Below, one piece after another: positions 10,350 to 19,524 of a stretch of DNA of 64,000 nucleotides. A program made the position numbers and the translations under genes. The stretch comes from Roseibium sediminis (GTDB lineage: Bacteria; Pseudomonadota; Alphaproteobacteria; Rhizobiales; Stappiaceae). Numbering within the stretch: the first letter of the stretch is position 1; the number at the start of each line of letters is the position of its first letter. The stretch covers positions 62,001-126,000 of the forward strand of contig NZ_VXDB01000009.1 in NCBI RefSeq assembly GCF_008711325.1, written 5' to 3'. A model generated the notes under the pieces. That model saw only the letters and a list, made by a program, of their open reading frames with translations. It did not search any database and was not told the origin of the DNA.

Positions 10350-12676
10350 GTGTTGACCTCAACGAGTATCGGGATGAGCTGGTCCGGGCCGCTCCGGAGC
10401 TCGCGGAGACGCTGGACGGCCTGTTCCATGAAGCCGCACGCTTGATGTCGCCAGCAGGTCTGAAAGACTATCTGGATGGCGCGCGTGCCATGATCTCGTT
10501 GCGCAAGGGGCCAAACCTGCTGGTCTCCTATCTCGATGAAATGCCGCTGGTGGTGAAGGAATGCGGCGAGGACATCATCCGCGATGTGGTCGGCGCAACG
10601 CTCAAGCTGTCGTCGATGGTCTCGGGCGAAATCCTGACGCTCATGATCTCCACCTTGCCGGGAGCTGCCAACCGGTTCGGGGATGCGGATTTGCTGCGCG
10701 GGTATCTGCAGCTGCTGCACCGTTTGGCCGCGCGTGCGCCGCGCGGCCTTCGTCCCATGCTGGGCGTTCTGGAAGAGCTGCTCTCCAAACTCACCTTGTC
10801 CGGCCTGCGCCGCTGGGTGGATTTCGGCGCGGATGCCTACCGCCGGGACCTGCCCAAGCAGGCGGATTATTTTGGCCTCGTCAGCGAGGATTCCCGTGCG
10901 GTTCTGAAGCAGGAACGGCGCGGAACGCTTTTCATTGATTCCCAGCGGCGGTTGAACTTCTATTTGCGCGCCTTCTGGGGACGAGACTTCTTTCTTAGGC
11001 CAAGCGCAGCTGATCACGAAGGGTTTCGCCCGTTCATCGAAGGCGGGGCCATGCACTTGCCCGATGCGGTTGATGAAGCGCACGGTGTCAACGGTCTTGA
11101 TCTCTACCGCGCCATGGCCGCCCATATGGCGGCGCATATCACCAGTTCCAACAAAGGCCTCAGCCAACAGGCGCTAAACCCGGCGCAGATCTTCTTTGTG
11201 GGACTGATTGATGATGCGCGAGTGGAATATAGCTCCATTCGCCAGTTCCCGGGCCTTCGGTCCCTGTTTCGTTCGCTGATGCCGGTCTCGCCAAAGGGGC
11301 ATTACGAACACGAGACCATGTATCTGGTGGAGGCAACGGCCCGCGCGCTCCTGGAACCTGGTGTGTTCACCGGCGACCGGGCTGTGGATGCCTTGGTCGA
11401 GCAGTTTCATCTCAATGTTGGAGCCAATGAGCGCGAGACTATGTTCTCCTGGGGGCTGGGTGTTGAACTCTATTCCATATTGGCAGATCGGCGCGCCGTA
11501 CCGAGCCTGCGCATTCTGGAGCAGCTGAACATCCCGTACCGCGATGACAATCGCTTCTTCTGGTCGCTGGATGCGTTCGACTGGTCGAACAGCGCCGCCT
11601 ATCAACCGGATTTTCAGGCGCAGGTTCGCCGAAATGTCGGGTTGATGGAGTTCGTCAATGAAGTGGAGGTCGAGACGGCTGGCGACGACGCTCAGGAAGT
11701 CTGGGTGCTTTCCAGCGAGCTGTTCCCATATGAAGACGAGGGCGTTTCCTATAATGACATGGAAGGCAAGGAGCCTGTCTCCGATCCCTTCCACTACGGG
11801 GAATGGGACTACAAGGTTCAGCTGACCCGACCAAGCTGGTCCACGGTTTATGAGCGCCGACAAGGTCGCGGTAATCCCGAGACGATTGAAAAGGTTCTGA
11901 CCGCCCACAAGGGCGTGAGTCACCGCATCCGTCAAATCGTCGACCGGTTGCGCCCGCAAGGCATTTCCCGACAGCGACGGTTGGAAGACGGGGATGAGCT
12001 GGATATCAATGCTGCTGTCGATGCTGTCGTCATGAGCCGGATTGGTCTTCAGCCTGATCCGCGCATCACCATGCGCAACGTCCTGAACCGGCGGGACCTC
12101 TCGGTCCTCATTCTGCTGGACCTGTCTGAATCGACCAACGAGCTGGTACGTGGCAGTGACCGCACAGTGCTTGATCTCACCCGTGACGCTTGTGCGCTTC
12201 TGGCAAGTGCGATCAACGGCATCGGGGATCCATATGCCATCCATGGGTTTGCCTCTGACAGTCGACACGATGTTCAGTACTACCGCTTCAAGGATTTCGA
12301 GCAGCGGTTCGATCCTGATGTGAAAAGCCGGCTGGCGGGGATGCGGGGAGGGTTGTCGACCCGTATGGGCGCGGCCATGCGCCATGCTGCCCATCATCTC
12401 TCCCAACGCGGCGAGCGACACAAGCTCTTGCTGATCGTGACCGATGGCGAACCATCGGATATCGACGAGCGCGATCCGCAATATCTGCGCATGGATGCCA
12501 AACAGGCAGCAGCAGAGCTGCAGCAAAAGGGCATCTCCAGCTACTGCCTGACCCTCGACCCGGAAGCAGACCGCTATGTGGAGCGGATCTTCGGCGCGAG
12601 CAACTACACGATCGTCAATCAGGTGGAGCGGCTGCCGGAAAAGCTGTCGGCCCTTTTTGCCAACCTCACCAAATGA
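10346..12676 (+). CDS. cbbO: RuBisCO activase adaptor CbbO, VWA domain
   Basis: A 776-residue CbbO/NorD-like protein. The C-terminal third is a von Willebrand factor A domain with an intact metal-ion-dependent adhesion site D592-x-S594-x-S596 (LDLSEST) and the later IVTDGEPSD aspartate. The N-terminal half is the helical CbbO region that contacts the CbbQ hexamer; the VWA domain is known in the family to bind the RuBisCO large subunit. The start lies within the end of cbbQ (ATGA). No frameshift is seen and the length matches the family. Confidence 0.94.
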   Translation: MSVDLNEYRDELVRAAPELAETLDGLFHEAARLMSPAGLKDYLDGARAMISLRKGPNLLVSYLDEMPLVVKECGEDIIRDVVGATLKLSSMVSGEILTLMISTLPGAANRFGDADLLRGYLQLLHRLAARAPRGLRPMLGVLEELLSKLTLSGLRRWVDFGADAYRRDLPKQADYFGLVSEDSRAVLKQERRGTLFIDSQRRLNFYLRAFWGRDFFLRPSAADHEGFRPFIEGGAMHLPDAVDEAHGVNGLDLYRAMAAHMAAHITSSNKGLSQQALNPAQIFFVGLIDDARVEYSSIRQFPGLRSLFRSLMPVSPKGHYEHETMYLVEATARALLEPGVFTGDRAVDALVEQFHLNVGANERETMFSWGLGVELYSILADRRAVPSLRILEQLNIPYRDDNRFFWSLDAFDWSNSAAYQPDFQAQVRRNVGLMEFVNEVEVETAGDDAQEVWVLSSELFPYEDEGVSYNDMEGKEPVSDPFHYGEWDYKVQLTRPSWSTVYERRQGRGNPETIEKVLTAHKGVSHRIRQIVDRLRPQGISRQRRLEDGDELDINAAVDAVVMSRIGLQPDPRITMRNVLNRRDLSVLILLDLSESTNELVRGSDRTVLDLTRDACALLASAINGIGDPYAIHGFASDSRHDVQYYRFKDFEQRFDPDVKSRLAGMRGGLSTRMGAAMRHAAHHLSQRGERHKLLLIVTDGEPSDIDERDPQYLRMDAKQAAAELQQKGISSYCLTLDPEADRYVERIFGASNYTIVNQVERLPEKLSALFANLTK

Positions 12677-12702
12677 CTGGATGCCTTTGAAGGACCCGAC
12701 CC

Positions 12703-13404
12703 ATGAGCTTTGACCGTTCCCTGAAAATCGCCCCGTCGATCCTGTCCGCTGATTTTGCCAATTTTGGCAAGGAGATCGAGGCCATTGAAGCGGAGGGCTG
12801 TGACTGGGTGCATGTGGATGTGATGGACGGGCACTTTGTCCCGAACCTGACCTTTGGTCCGCCGCTCTGCAAGGCGATCCGCAAGCACATTAGAACAGTG
12901 ATGGATGTGCATTTGATGATTGCTCCGGTTGATCCGTACATAGAAGCCTTTGCGGAGGCTGGAGCAGATATCATCACGGCTCATCTGGAAGCTGGTCTCC
13001 ACACGCACCGCACGCTTCAGGCGATCCGGGCGACGGGCAAGAAGGCGGGGCTGGCCCTCAATCCGGGAACGCCGGTGGAAGCTGCCGCTTCGTTGTTGGA
13101 TCTCTGCGACTTGGTCTGCGTCATGACGGTCAATCCCGGTTTTGGCGGGCAGAAGTTCATTCACACGCAGGTCGAACAGGTCCGCAAGCTGCGGGCCATG
13201 ATTGGCGACCGTCCTGTTCATATCGAGATTGATGGTGGTGTTGATCCGACAACCGCCCCGCTGGTGGTGGAAGCTGGGGCAGATGTCCTTGTGGCGGGAT
13301 CTGCCGTCTTCAAGGGCGGCAGCGTGGATCAACCGAATGTCTACGGGGCAAACATGACGGCCATCCGTTTTGCGGTGGCCGGGCTCAAATCGGCTGCAGA
13401 GTGA
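12703..13404 (+). CDS. cbbE: ribulose-phosphate 3-epimerase
   Basis: A 233-residue TIM-barrel epimerase that interconverts xylulose 5-phosphate and ribulose 5-phosphate, feeding phosphoribulokinase. Diagnostic stretches are IAPSILSADFANFG, the metal-binding VHVDVMDGHFVPNLTFGP, the LHLMIA-like VHLMIAPVDPYIEA and the phosphate-binding EIDGGVDPTTAP. It lies 26 bases after cbbO and 19 bases before the aminotransferase. In the cbb operon it is called cbbE; elsewhere rpe. Confidence 0.96.
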   Translation: MSFDRSLKIAPSILSADFANFGKEIEAIEAEGCDWVHVDVMDGHFVPNLTFGPPLCKAIRKHIRTVMDVHLMIAPVDPYIEAFAEAGADIITAHLEAGLHTHRTLQAIRATGKKAGLALNPGTPVEAAASLLDLCDLVCVMTVNPGFGGQKFIHTQVEQVRKLRAMIGDRPVHIEIDGGVDPTTAPLVVEAGADVLVAGSAVFKGGSVDQPNVYGANMTAIRFAVAGLKSAAE

Positions 13405-13423
13405 CCAGACAGGGAGAGGGCAT

Positions 13424-14554
13424 ATGATGACGCCGCAAAGACTGCTCATGGGGCCGGGGCCCTCCAACGTTTCGGAAAAGGTTCTGCTGGCAACGGCTCA
13501 GCCAACCATCGGGCACCTTGACCCGGTCTTTCAAACGATGATGGAAGAAGTCAAGGCGTTGCTTCGCTTCGCGTTTCAGACAAAAAACGCGATGACATTT
13601 CCAATCTCGGCTCCGGCCTCTCTGGCCATGGAAGCGGCGCTGGTCAATCTGCTGGAGCCGGGCGATACGGCAATCATCGCCCAGAAAGGCGTCTTCGGTG
13701 GCCGTATGGCCGATATTGCCGCAAGGGCCGGCGCAAATGTGGTTTTGCTGACATTCGATTGGGGAACGCCCATTATTCCCGATGTCGTGGCTGGTGCGAT
13801 CAAGGCCAATCCGGATGCAAAATTGCTGGGGTTTGTTCACGCGGAGACCTCGACCGGCGTCTGTTCCAATGCGCAGACACTGTGCGCGTTGGCCTCGGGG
13901 GGCGGGCTGCTGAGTGTAGTAGATACAGTGACCGGACTTGGTGGCATTCCGGTCAATGTTGATGCCTGGGGAGCGGATGTTGTTTATTCGGGCACACAGA
14001 AATGCCTGTCCGTTCCGCCGGGTCTGGCCCCCATCACTTTTTCTGATCGCGCGATTGAAGTGATCAAGAACCGGGAGACCAAGGTGCAGTCGTGGTTCTG
14101 TGATCTGAACCTCGTTCTGGGTTATTGGTCGGGCGAGGGCGGGGGGCGATCCTATCACCACACGGCACCGGTCAATGCGATCTATGGCCTTCTTGAAGGA
14201 TTGCGGGACCTGAAATCGGAAGGACTGGAGGCTCGTTGGGCCCGTCATCAGCAGATGCATCAGCGCCTTTCGGACGGTCTTGGCGCGCTCGGGCTGGAGT
14301 TCCTCGTGGAAGAGGGCGCACGTCTGCCTCAATTGAATACGGTGCTCATTCCCGAGGGAATCGCTGACGCGCCGGTCCGCAGTCTGCTGTTGCAGAAACA
14401 TGACATCGAAATTGGCGCAGGTCTTGGGACTCTGGCAGGCAAGGTCTGGAGGATTGGCCTGATGGGTGAAACGGCACGCGAAGAAAATGTCGATCGCTTG
14501 TTGTATGCGCTTGGCGAAGTGTTGCAGGATCAGCGGCAACCTGCCGTTGCCTGA
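13424..14554 (+). CDS. class V aminotransferase, probable serine/alanine-glyoxylate aminotransferase
   Basis: A 376-residue PLP enzyme of aminotransferase class V. It starts with MGPGPSNVSEKVL, typical of alanine-/serine-glyoxylate aminotransferases, and has the PLP-lysine region VYSGTQKCLSVPPGLAP and the C-terminal RIGLMGETA. Located between cbbE and the phosphoglycolate phosphatase gene, it most likely turns glyoxylate, formed after phosphoglycolate is dephosphorylated and oxidised, into glycine. The amino donor (serine, alanine or aspartate) cannot be read from sequence. Two in-frame ATGs at 13424 and 13427 are equally possible; AGGGAGAGGG precedes both. Confidence 0.88.
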   Translation: MMTPQRLLMGPGPSNVSEKVLLATAQPTIGHLDPVFQTMMEEVKALLRFAFQTKNAMTFPISAPASLAMEAALVNLLEPGDTAIIAQKGVFGGRMADIAARAGANVVLLTFDWGTPIIPDVVAGAIKANPDAKLLGFVHAETSTGVCSNAQTLCALASGGGLLSVVDTVTGLGGIPVNVDAWGADVVYSGTQKCLSVPPGLAPITFSDRAIEVIKNRETKVQSWFCDLNLVLGYWSGEGGGRSYHHTAPVNAIYGLLEGLRDLKSEGLEARWARHQQMHQRLSDGLGALGLEFLVEEGARLPQLNTVLIPEGIADAPVRSLLLQKHDIEIGAGLGTLAGKVWRIGLMGETAREENVDRLLYALGEVLQDQRQPAVA

Positions 14555-14569
14555 CAAATAGGAATTTTC

Positions 14570-15250
14570 ATGACCCCTGTATTGATATTCGATCTTGATG
14601 GAACGCTGATTGACAGCGCCCTCGACATTCACGCCGCCAGTGCCCGCGTGCTGGTGAAGGAAGGGGCGACACCGCTGTCTCGCGAGACGATTCGTTCGTT
14701 TATCGGCAATGGAGTTCCGACGCTGATAGACCGCATCATCGCCGCAACTGAACTCGATCCGGGGGGGCGTGAACGTTATATTGCTGCGTTTCTGGAAGAT
14801 TATGAAGCCAATGCCACGGACCTCACGGTTCCCTATAGCGAAGTCGTCAATGTGCTCGGCTTCTTCAAGGCCAGTGGTTATTCCCTCGGCGTATGCACCA
14901 ACAAGCCCTATGCTCCGACGGTGAAGATCCTCGCAGATCTCAAGCTCGATATGTACTTCTCCGGCGTTGTGGGCGGGGATACCTATCCGGACAAGAAGCC
15001 TGATCCGACCGGACTTCTGGCGCTCGGCAAGGAATTGGGGCCGGGACCTGTGCTTTATGTCGGCGACAGTGAAGTAGACGCGGAAACGGCGGATCGTGCC
15101 GGTGTGCCGTTCTTCCTCTTCACCGAAGGCTACCGCAAGACCCCGGCCAATGAGCTGAAATCAACAGCCATGTTCTCCCGGTTTTCGGAGTTGCCGGGGC
15201 TGGTAGAAGCTTGTCTGGAAAAACAGTCCGCCCTGATCTCGGCTGGCTGA
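14570..15250 (+). CDS. cbbZ: phosphoglycolate phosphatase
   Basis: A 226-residue HAD-superfamily phosphatase of the Gph/CbbZ type. Motif I is IFDLDGTLIDS at residues 5-15, motif II includes LGVCTNKP, the conserved lysine is in YPDKKPDP, and motif III is LYVGDSEVDAETADRAG. It removes phosphate from 2-phosphoglycolate made by RuBisCO oxygenation, which otherwise inhibits triose-phosphate isomerase. It is the last gene of the operon, 15 bases after the aminotransferase and just before a terminator. Confidence 0.93.
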   Translation: MTPVLIFDLDGTLIDSALDIHAASARVLVKEGATPLSRETIRSFIGNGVPTLIDRIIAATELDPGGRERYIAAFLEDYEANATDLTVPYSEVVNVLGFFKASGYSLGVCTNKPYAPTVKILADLKLDMYFSGVVGGDTYPDKKPDPTGLLALGKELGPGPVLYVGDSEVDAETADRAGVPFFLFTEGYRKTPANELKSTAMFSRFSELPGLVEACLEKQSALISAG

Positions 15251-15283
15251 TAACGTTGCCTCTGATCCAGAAAATGCAAAAAA

Positions 15284-15306
15284 CCCGCCGGATCGGCGGG
15301 CTTTTC
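15284..15306. terminator. terminator of the cbb operon, probably bidirectional
   Basis: A 7-bp stem (CCCGCCG/CGGCGGG) with a three-base loop is preceded by six A residues and followed by CTTTT, so it can end transcription from both cbbZ and the convergent hydrolase gene. Confidence 0.85.
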
Positions 15307-15329
15307 ATATTCAGTGCGATGGACTTCAA

Positions 15330-15998
15330 TCAATCGACATTGATGTAGTCTGCCGGAGTGATCCCCAGACGGCCATCGACATAGTCGCCGCAGCGGCCAA
15401 GAAGTTCGTCGATATCGTTTTCGAAGAAGTGGTTCGCGCCCGGGATGATCTCGTGATCGATCACGATGCCCTTTTGGGTCTTCAGCTTGTCGACCAAAGC
15501 CTGCACATCCTTTTGCGGGACAACCTTGTCGTTGTCGCCGTGGATGATCAGGCCAGAGGACGGGCAAGGGGCGAGGAAGGAGAAGTCATGCAGGTTCGCT
15601 GGTGGGGCGATAGAGATAAAGCCTTCCACTTCAGGGCGGCGCATCAGCAGCTGCATGCCGATCCAGGCACCAAAGGAGAAGCCGCCGATCCAGCAGGCGC
15701 GGGCATCCGGATGTACGGTCTGCACCCAGTCGAGAGCTGCCGCGGCATCGGAAAGTTCGCCCTGACCGTGGTCGAATGAGCCTTGCGAGCGACCGACGCC
15801 CCGGAAATTGAACCGCAGGACAGCGAAGCCGCGCTTCGCGAACATGTAATACATCTGATAGACGATCTGGTTGTTCATCGTGCCACCAAACTGGGGGTGC
15901 AGATGAAGAACCAGCGCGATCGGTGCATTGCGTTTCTTGGCGGGGTGGAACCGGCCTTCCAGCCGGCCAGCGGGACCGTTAAAGATCACCTCAGGCAT
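15330..15998 (-). CDS. alpha/beta hydrolase
   Basis: A 222-residue single-domain alpha/beta hydrolase of the COG2945 type. The nucleophile elbow GGFSFGAW lies near residues 104-111, an oxyanion-side LHLHPQFGGTMNNQ is near residue 31-44, the acid is in IIHGDNDKVVP, and the catalytic histidine is in GANHFFE. It has no signal peptide and so acts in the cytoplasm. Proteins of this group are frequent in alphaproteobacteria and their substrates are not known. It converges on the cbb operon and is divergent from the suf operon, with about 330 bases between starts. Confidence 0.85.
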   Translation of the reverse strand: MPEVIFNGPAGRLEGRFHPAKKRNAPIALVLHLHPQFGGTMNNQIVYQMYYMFAKRGFAVLRFNFRGVGRSQGSFDHGQGELSDAAAALDWVQTVHPDARACWIGGFSFGAWIGMQLLMRRPEVEGFISIAPPANLHDFSFLAPCPSSGLIIHGDNDKVVPQKDVQALVDKLKTQKGIVIDHEIIPGANHFFENDIDELLGRCGDYVDGRLGITPADYINVD

Positions 15999-16122
15999 GG
16001 AGCGCTATGTCCTTCTTATGATCGGCGATGCTTGTGGCAAAGCGCATTCGTTTTTTGTTCTGGATACGTGAAACCCCGTAAGTCTAAACTTGACTCCGAA
16101 GCTCCATGTTTCTAGAACCTTT

Positions 16123-16139
16123 TTTAGAATTGTTCGAAA
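16123..16139. promoter_or_regulatory. candidate Irr (ICE) box upstream of the suf operon
   Basis: TTTAGAA, three bases, then TTCGAAA forms a near-perfect inverted repeat, one base away from the Irr-binding ICE motif TTTAGAA-N3-TTCTAAA known from alphaproteobacteria. A TCTAGAA lies just upstream at 16111-16117. The site is about 190 bases before the first suf gene. The rest of the 15999-16326 gap (328 bases) shows no gene and no clear RNA. Confidence 0.55.
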
Positions 16140-16326
16140 CTCGGTGGGTTGGGTGCGGATGCTGAACAGCCCCAATCGTGTTTCGTTTTGTCAGGTCGGG
16201 CTCCGTTATCGTCATCAGCGCCGGAAATTTCAAGCTTTCCGTGCAGGTCTCGGTAATATTTGATCTTTTTTGTCGGGATCGAAGAGCTCAAAACGGTCAA
16301 ATGACCAACACACCGAATGATTTGAG

Positions 16327-17493
16327 ATGGTAAAGAGTACGCCCGTCTATCTTGATCACAACGCAGGAGCGCCGCTTAGACCAAGTGCACGCGACGCGAT
16401 GCTTGATGTCATGATGGTCCCGGGCAACGGCTCTTCCGTCCATGGTCATGGTCGTGCAGCGCGTGGCCGGATCGAGGAAGCACGGGAAAAGGTGGCGCAG
16501 CTCTGCGGCGCGCGAAACCGGGCAGTCACCTTTACATCCGGCGCAACTGAAGCAAACGTCACCGTGCTTACGCCTTCCTGGCAGGATCAGGGGGCTCCAG
16601 TTTATCTCGATCGTCTGATCCGCAGCGCTGTTGAACATCCGTCTGTGGTGTCTGGCGGACGATTCCCGGTCAAGGATCAGGACGTTCTTCCCGTTGACGG
16701 GAATGGCGTGGTCGATCTGGCGATCCTGAAGGAAAAACTTGCGTCGGGCGAACCAGCGCTTGTGTCTGTCATGGCTGCCAACAATGAAACAGGTGTGATC
16801 CAGCCGCTTGCCGAAATAGGTGCTCTTGTTCAGGAGGCGGGCGGGTTCTTCCATGTGGATGCCGTTCAGGCGGCAGGTCGCATGCCGATCGACCTGAATG
16901 CATGGCAGGCGGACGCGATTACGCTTTCTGCGCACAAGTTTGGCGGACCGCAGGGCATGGGTGCTGTTGTTGTCCGCTCCACGGCCCGTGTGCCGCAGCC
17001 GCTGATTACCGGTGGTGGTCAGGAAAACTGGCGACGGTCGGGAACTGAAAATGTTGCCGGAATTGTCGGGTTTGGAATTGCGGCCGCAGAAGCCTATATG
17101 GAGGCACAGGACACAGACGCCATCGTTGCGTTGCGCGACCGGCTGGAGAGCGGTATCGCCGCTGTGTGCCCGCAGGTGAAAATCTTCGGCAAGGACGCGG
17201 CTCGTCTCGGCAACACCTGCTGTTTTGCGGTTTCCGGCATTCCGGCGGAGACAGCACTGATCGCTTTTGATCTGGAACGCGTATCTGTGTCGAGCGGCTC
17301 TGCCTGCTCATCCGGCAAGGTGTCCGTTTCGCACGTTCTGACAGCCATGGGAGTGGACGAGGAGACCGCAAGGTGCGCTCTTCGCGTCAGTCTTGGCTGG
17401 AATACTGGGCAAGAGGATATCGACCGCTTCCTGTCCGTTTGGCCGGTCATTGTGGATCGGCTCAATCCGGCAGCCAAAACACGGGCTGCCTGA
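16327..17493 (+). CDS. cysteine desulfurase, IscS/NifS group (SufS2-like)
   Basis: A 388-residue PLP-dependent cysteine desulfurase of group I. It begins with VYLDHNAGAPLRPSARDAM, has the PLP lysine K204 in SAHKFGGPQG, and carries the active-site cysteine C327 in the SSGSACSSGKV loop typical of IscS/NifS. It supplies persulfide sulfur for iron-sulfur clusters. It is the first gene of the SUF operon, so the cluster has two desulfurases (the other is SufS at 22837), as in many Hyphomicrobiales. No iscR-like Rrf2 regulator precedes it; the upstream ICE-like box suggests Irr control instead. Confidence 0.93.
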   Translation: MVKSTPVYLDHNAGAPLRPSARDAMLDVMMVPGNGSSVHGHGRAARGRIEEAREKVAQLCGARNRAVTFTSGATEANVTVLTPSWQDQGAPVYLDRLIRSAVEHPSVVSGGRFPVKDQDVLPVDGNGVVDLAILKEKLASGEPALVSVMAANNETGVIQPLAEIGALVQEAGGFFHVDAVQAAGRMPIDLNAWQADAITLSAHKFGGPQGMGAVVVRSTARVPQPLITGGGQENWRRSGTENVAGIVGFGIAAAEAYMEAQDTDAIVALRDRLESGIAAVCPQVKIFGKDAARLGNTCCFAVSGIPAETALIAFDLERVSVSSGSACSSGKVSVSHVLTAMGVDEETARCALRVSLGWNTGQEDIDRFLSVWPVIVDRLNPAAKTRAA

Positions 17494-17507
17494 TCACTCG
17501 AGTTTCC

Positions 17508-17523
17508 GGCGCGGTTCCGCGCC
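17508..17523. other. GC-rich hairpin before sufB
   Basis: GGCGCGG and CCGCGCC form a perfect 7-bp stem with a two-base loop in the 82-base gap before sufB. There is no T-run, so it is not a classical terminator. It could stabilise or tune the message; no function can be assigned. Confidence 0.4.
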
Positions 17524-17575
17524 GAGGTGAATGAAAACCGGCGGCATTACAAGCCGCGTTGATGGAGAAGAAAAC

Positions 17576-19048
17576 ATGCCAGCGGTGCAGGAAACAATCG
17601 ATCAGGTCAAGGCGATCGATGTTGACCAGTATAAATATGGCTTCGTAACGGACATCGAATCGGAAAAGGGCGCAAAGGGCCTTTCCGAGGAAACCGTGCG
17701 GTTTCTCTCTGCCAAGAAGAATGAGCCGGAGTGGATGACGGAGTGGCGTCTGGACGCGCTGCGCCGTTTCAGGACAATGACCGAGCCGGACTGGGCTCGC
17801 GTCAACTATCCGCCGATCGATCTGGATGACCTTTATTACTGGGCAGCTCCGAAGTCTGTTGAAGGGCCGAAGAGCCTGGACGAAGTCGATCCGGAACTGC
17901 TGGAAACCTACAAGAAGCTGGGCATTCCGCTGGCTGAACAGGAAATTCTGGCCGGTGTCGAGCCGAAGAACCGGGTTGCCGTTGATGCCGTGTTCGATTC
18001 CGTTTCCGTCGTCACCACTTTCAAGGAAGAGCTGAAGAAGGCGGGCGTGATCTTCTGCTCGATTTCCGAGGCGGTGCGCGAATATCCGGAACTGGTCAAG
18101 AAGTACCTCGGCACGGTGGTTCCGGTCACGGACAACTATTACGCAACGCTGAACTCCGCTGTCTTCTCCGACGGATCATTTGTCTACATTCCCGAAGGCG
18201 TTCGCTGCCCGATGGAACTGTCGACCTATTTCCGCATCAACGAGCAGAACACCGGTCAGTTCGAGCGCACGCTGATCATTGCCGACAAGGGCTCCTATGT
18301 CTCCTATCTGGAAGGCTGCACGGCGCCTCAGCGTGACGAGAACCAGCTGCATGCGGCCGTTGTGGAACTGATTGCGCTGGATGATGCCGAGATCAAGTAT
18401 TCCACGGTCCAGAACTGGTATCCGGGCGACAAGGACGGCAAGGGCGGCATCTACAACTTCGTCACCAAGCGCGGCGATTGCCGGGGCAAGAACTCCAAGA
18501 TCTCGTGGACGCAGGTGGAAACCGGTTCCGCGATCACCTGGAAGTATCCGTCCTGCATCCTGCGCGGCGAAAACTCCCGTGGCGAGTTCTACTCCATTGC
18601 TGTCTCCAACGGACACCAGCAGGTCGACAGCGGCACCAAGATGATCCATCTGGGCAAGAACTCGTCCAGCCGCATCATCTCCAAGGGCATTTCGGCAGGC
18701 AAGTCGCAGAACACCTATCGTGGTCTCGTCTCTGCCCACCGCAAGGCATCCAATGCGCGAAACTTCACCCAGTGCGACTCGCTCCTGATCGGTCAGGACT
18801 GCGGCGCACACACCGTGCCCTATATCGAGAGCAAGAACGCCTCAGCCCAGTTCGAACACGAGGCAACCACCTCGAAGATTTCTGATGACCAGATGTTCTA
18901 CTGCCTGCAGCGCGGCTTGAGCGAAGAAGAAGCCGTGGCGCTGATCGTCAATGGCTTCGTCAAGGACGTCATCCAGCAGCTGCCGATGGAATTCGCCGTC
19001 GAAGCCCAGAAGCTGATCTCGATCAGCCTTGAGGGCAGCGTGGGGTGA
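17576..19048 (+). CDS. sufB: Fe-S cluster assembly scaffold SufB
   Basis: A 490-residue SufB. The C-terminal beta-helix core includes [40 protein letters not shown]-like sequence and the conserved cysteine-containing AHTVPYIE region, followed by [20 protein letters not shown]. SufB receives sulfur from SufS and builds the nascent cluster in the SufBC2D complex in the cytoplasm. The ATG at 17576 follows GGAGAAG; the frame is open a little upstream, but that part is not family sequence. In this genome sufC does not follow directly: 1.7 kb of accessory DNA lies between. Confidence 0.97.
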   Translation: MPAVQETIDQVKAIDVDQYKYGFVTDIESEKGAKGLSEETVRFLSAKKNEPEWMTEWRLDALRRFRTMTEPDWARVNYPPIDLDDLYYWAAPKSVEGPKSLDEVDPELLETYKKLGIPLAEQEILAGVEPKNRVAVDAVFDSVSVVTTFKEELKKAGVIFCSISEAVREYPELVKKYLGTVVPVTDNYYATLNSAVFSDGSFVYIPEGVRCPMELSTYFRINEQNTGQFERTLIIADKGSYVSYLEGCTAPQRDENQLHAAVVELIALDDAEIKYSTVQNWYPGDKDGKGGIYNFVTKRGDCRGKNSKISWTQVETGSAITWKYPSCILRGENSRGEFYSIAVSNGHQQVDSGTKMIHLGKNSSSRIISKGISAGKSQNTYRGLVSAHRKASNARNFTQCDSLLIGQDCGAHTVPYIESKNASAQFEHEATTSKISDDQMFYCLQRGLSEEEAVALIVNGFVKDVIQQLPMEFAVEAQKLISISLEGSVG

Positions 19049-19093
19049 TGTGGACGCTTCGACGGGAGTGGTTGGCAGGAGCGAGGTGAACCA

Positions 19094-19432
19094 TTGGGCT
19101 ATGCAATCAGCTACTTTGGAGGGCTGTTTATTCTCGCAGGTCGGTTCAAATGTTTCCTATTGGGAACATTGTTCGGATTGGCGTTTGAGGCTTCCAGAAA
19201 TTGGCTAGGCGAAGGTGCCATTTTTCTTTTTGGCGTCCACATGCTGCTGAGCTTCTGGTTAAGCCTCACGATGTATTGCGTCCTGTTTTCCAGACGAGTG
19301 CGATTGGACTTGTTGGGACATGATGTAAATCCGTTGTCTGCGTTTTTTATGCGCCTCGTCAGTCCCTTTGGGGTGTTTTGTTTATCATTCTGGCTGGGTC
19401 TTCTTGTTGGAGCAATTTTGATTAAACAGTAA
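19094..19432 (+). CDS. hypothetical small membrane protein
   Basis: A 112-residue protein that I do not recognise. Hydrophobic segments are at about residues 2-30, 42-66 and 88-110, suggesting three membrane spans with short basic loops (RRVRLD). It starts at a TTG at 19094 with GAGGTG six bases upstream; no in-frame ATG lies nearby. Its codons are more AT-rich than those of sufB and sufC, suggesting later arrival. It sits in the accessory segment that splits sufB from sufC. There is no evidence for a role in iron-sulfur assembly. Confidence 0.55.
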   Translation: MGYAISYFGGLFILAGRFKCFLLGTLFGLAFEASRNWLGEGAIFLFGVHMLLSFWLSLTMYCVLFSRRVRLDLLGHDVNPLSAFFMRLVSPFGVFCLSFWLGLLVGAILIKQ

Positions 19433-19524
19433 AGCGAGCCGAGTGTGAATGTGATCGAGAATGCGGACGTAAGCAAAAATGGAGAGGCTGACAAGTTAAC
19501 TGTGGGGTGATTGGGTTTCCCTAG

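Noticed and set aside
17508-17523. Terminator between the iscS-like gene and sufB
   Set aside because: The stem is GC-rich and perfect but no T-run follows on either strand, and the genes belong to one functional operon.
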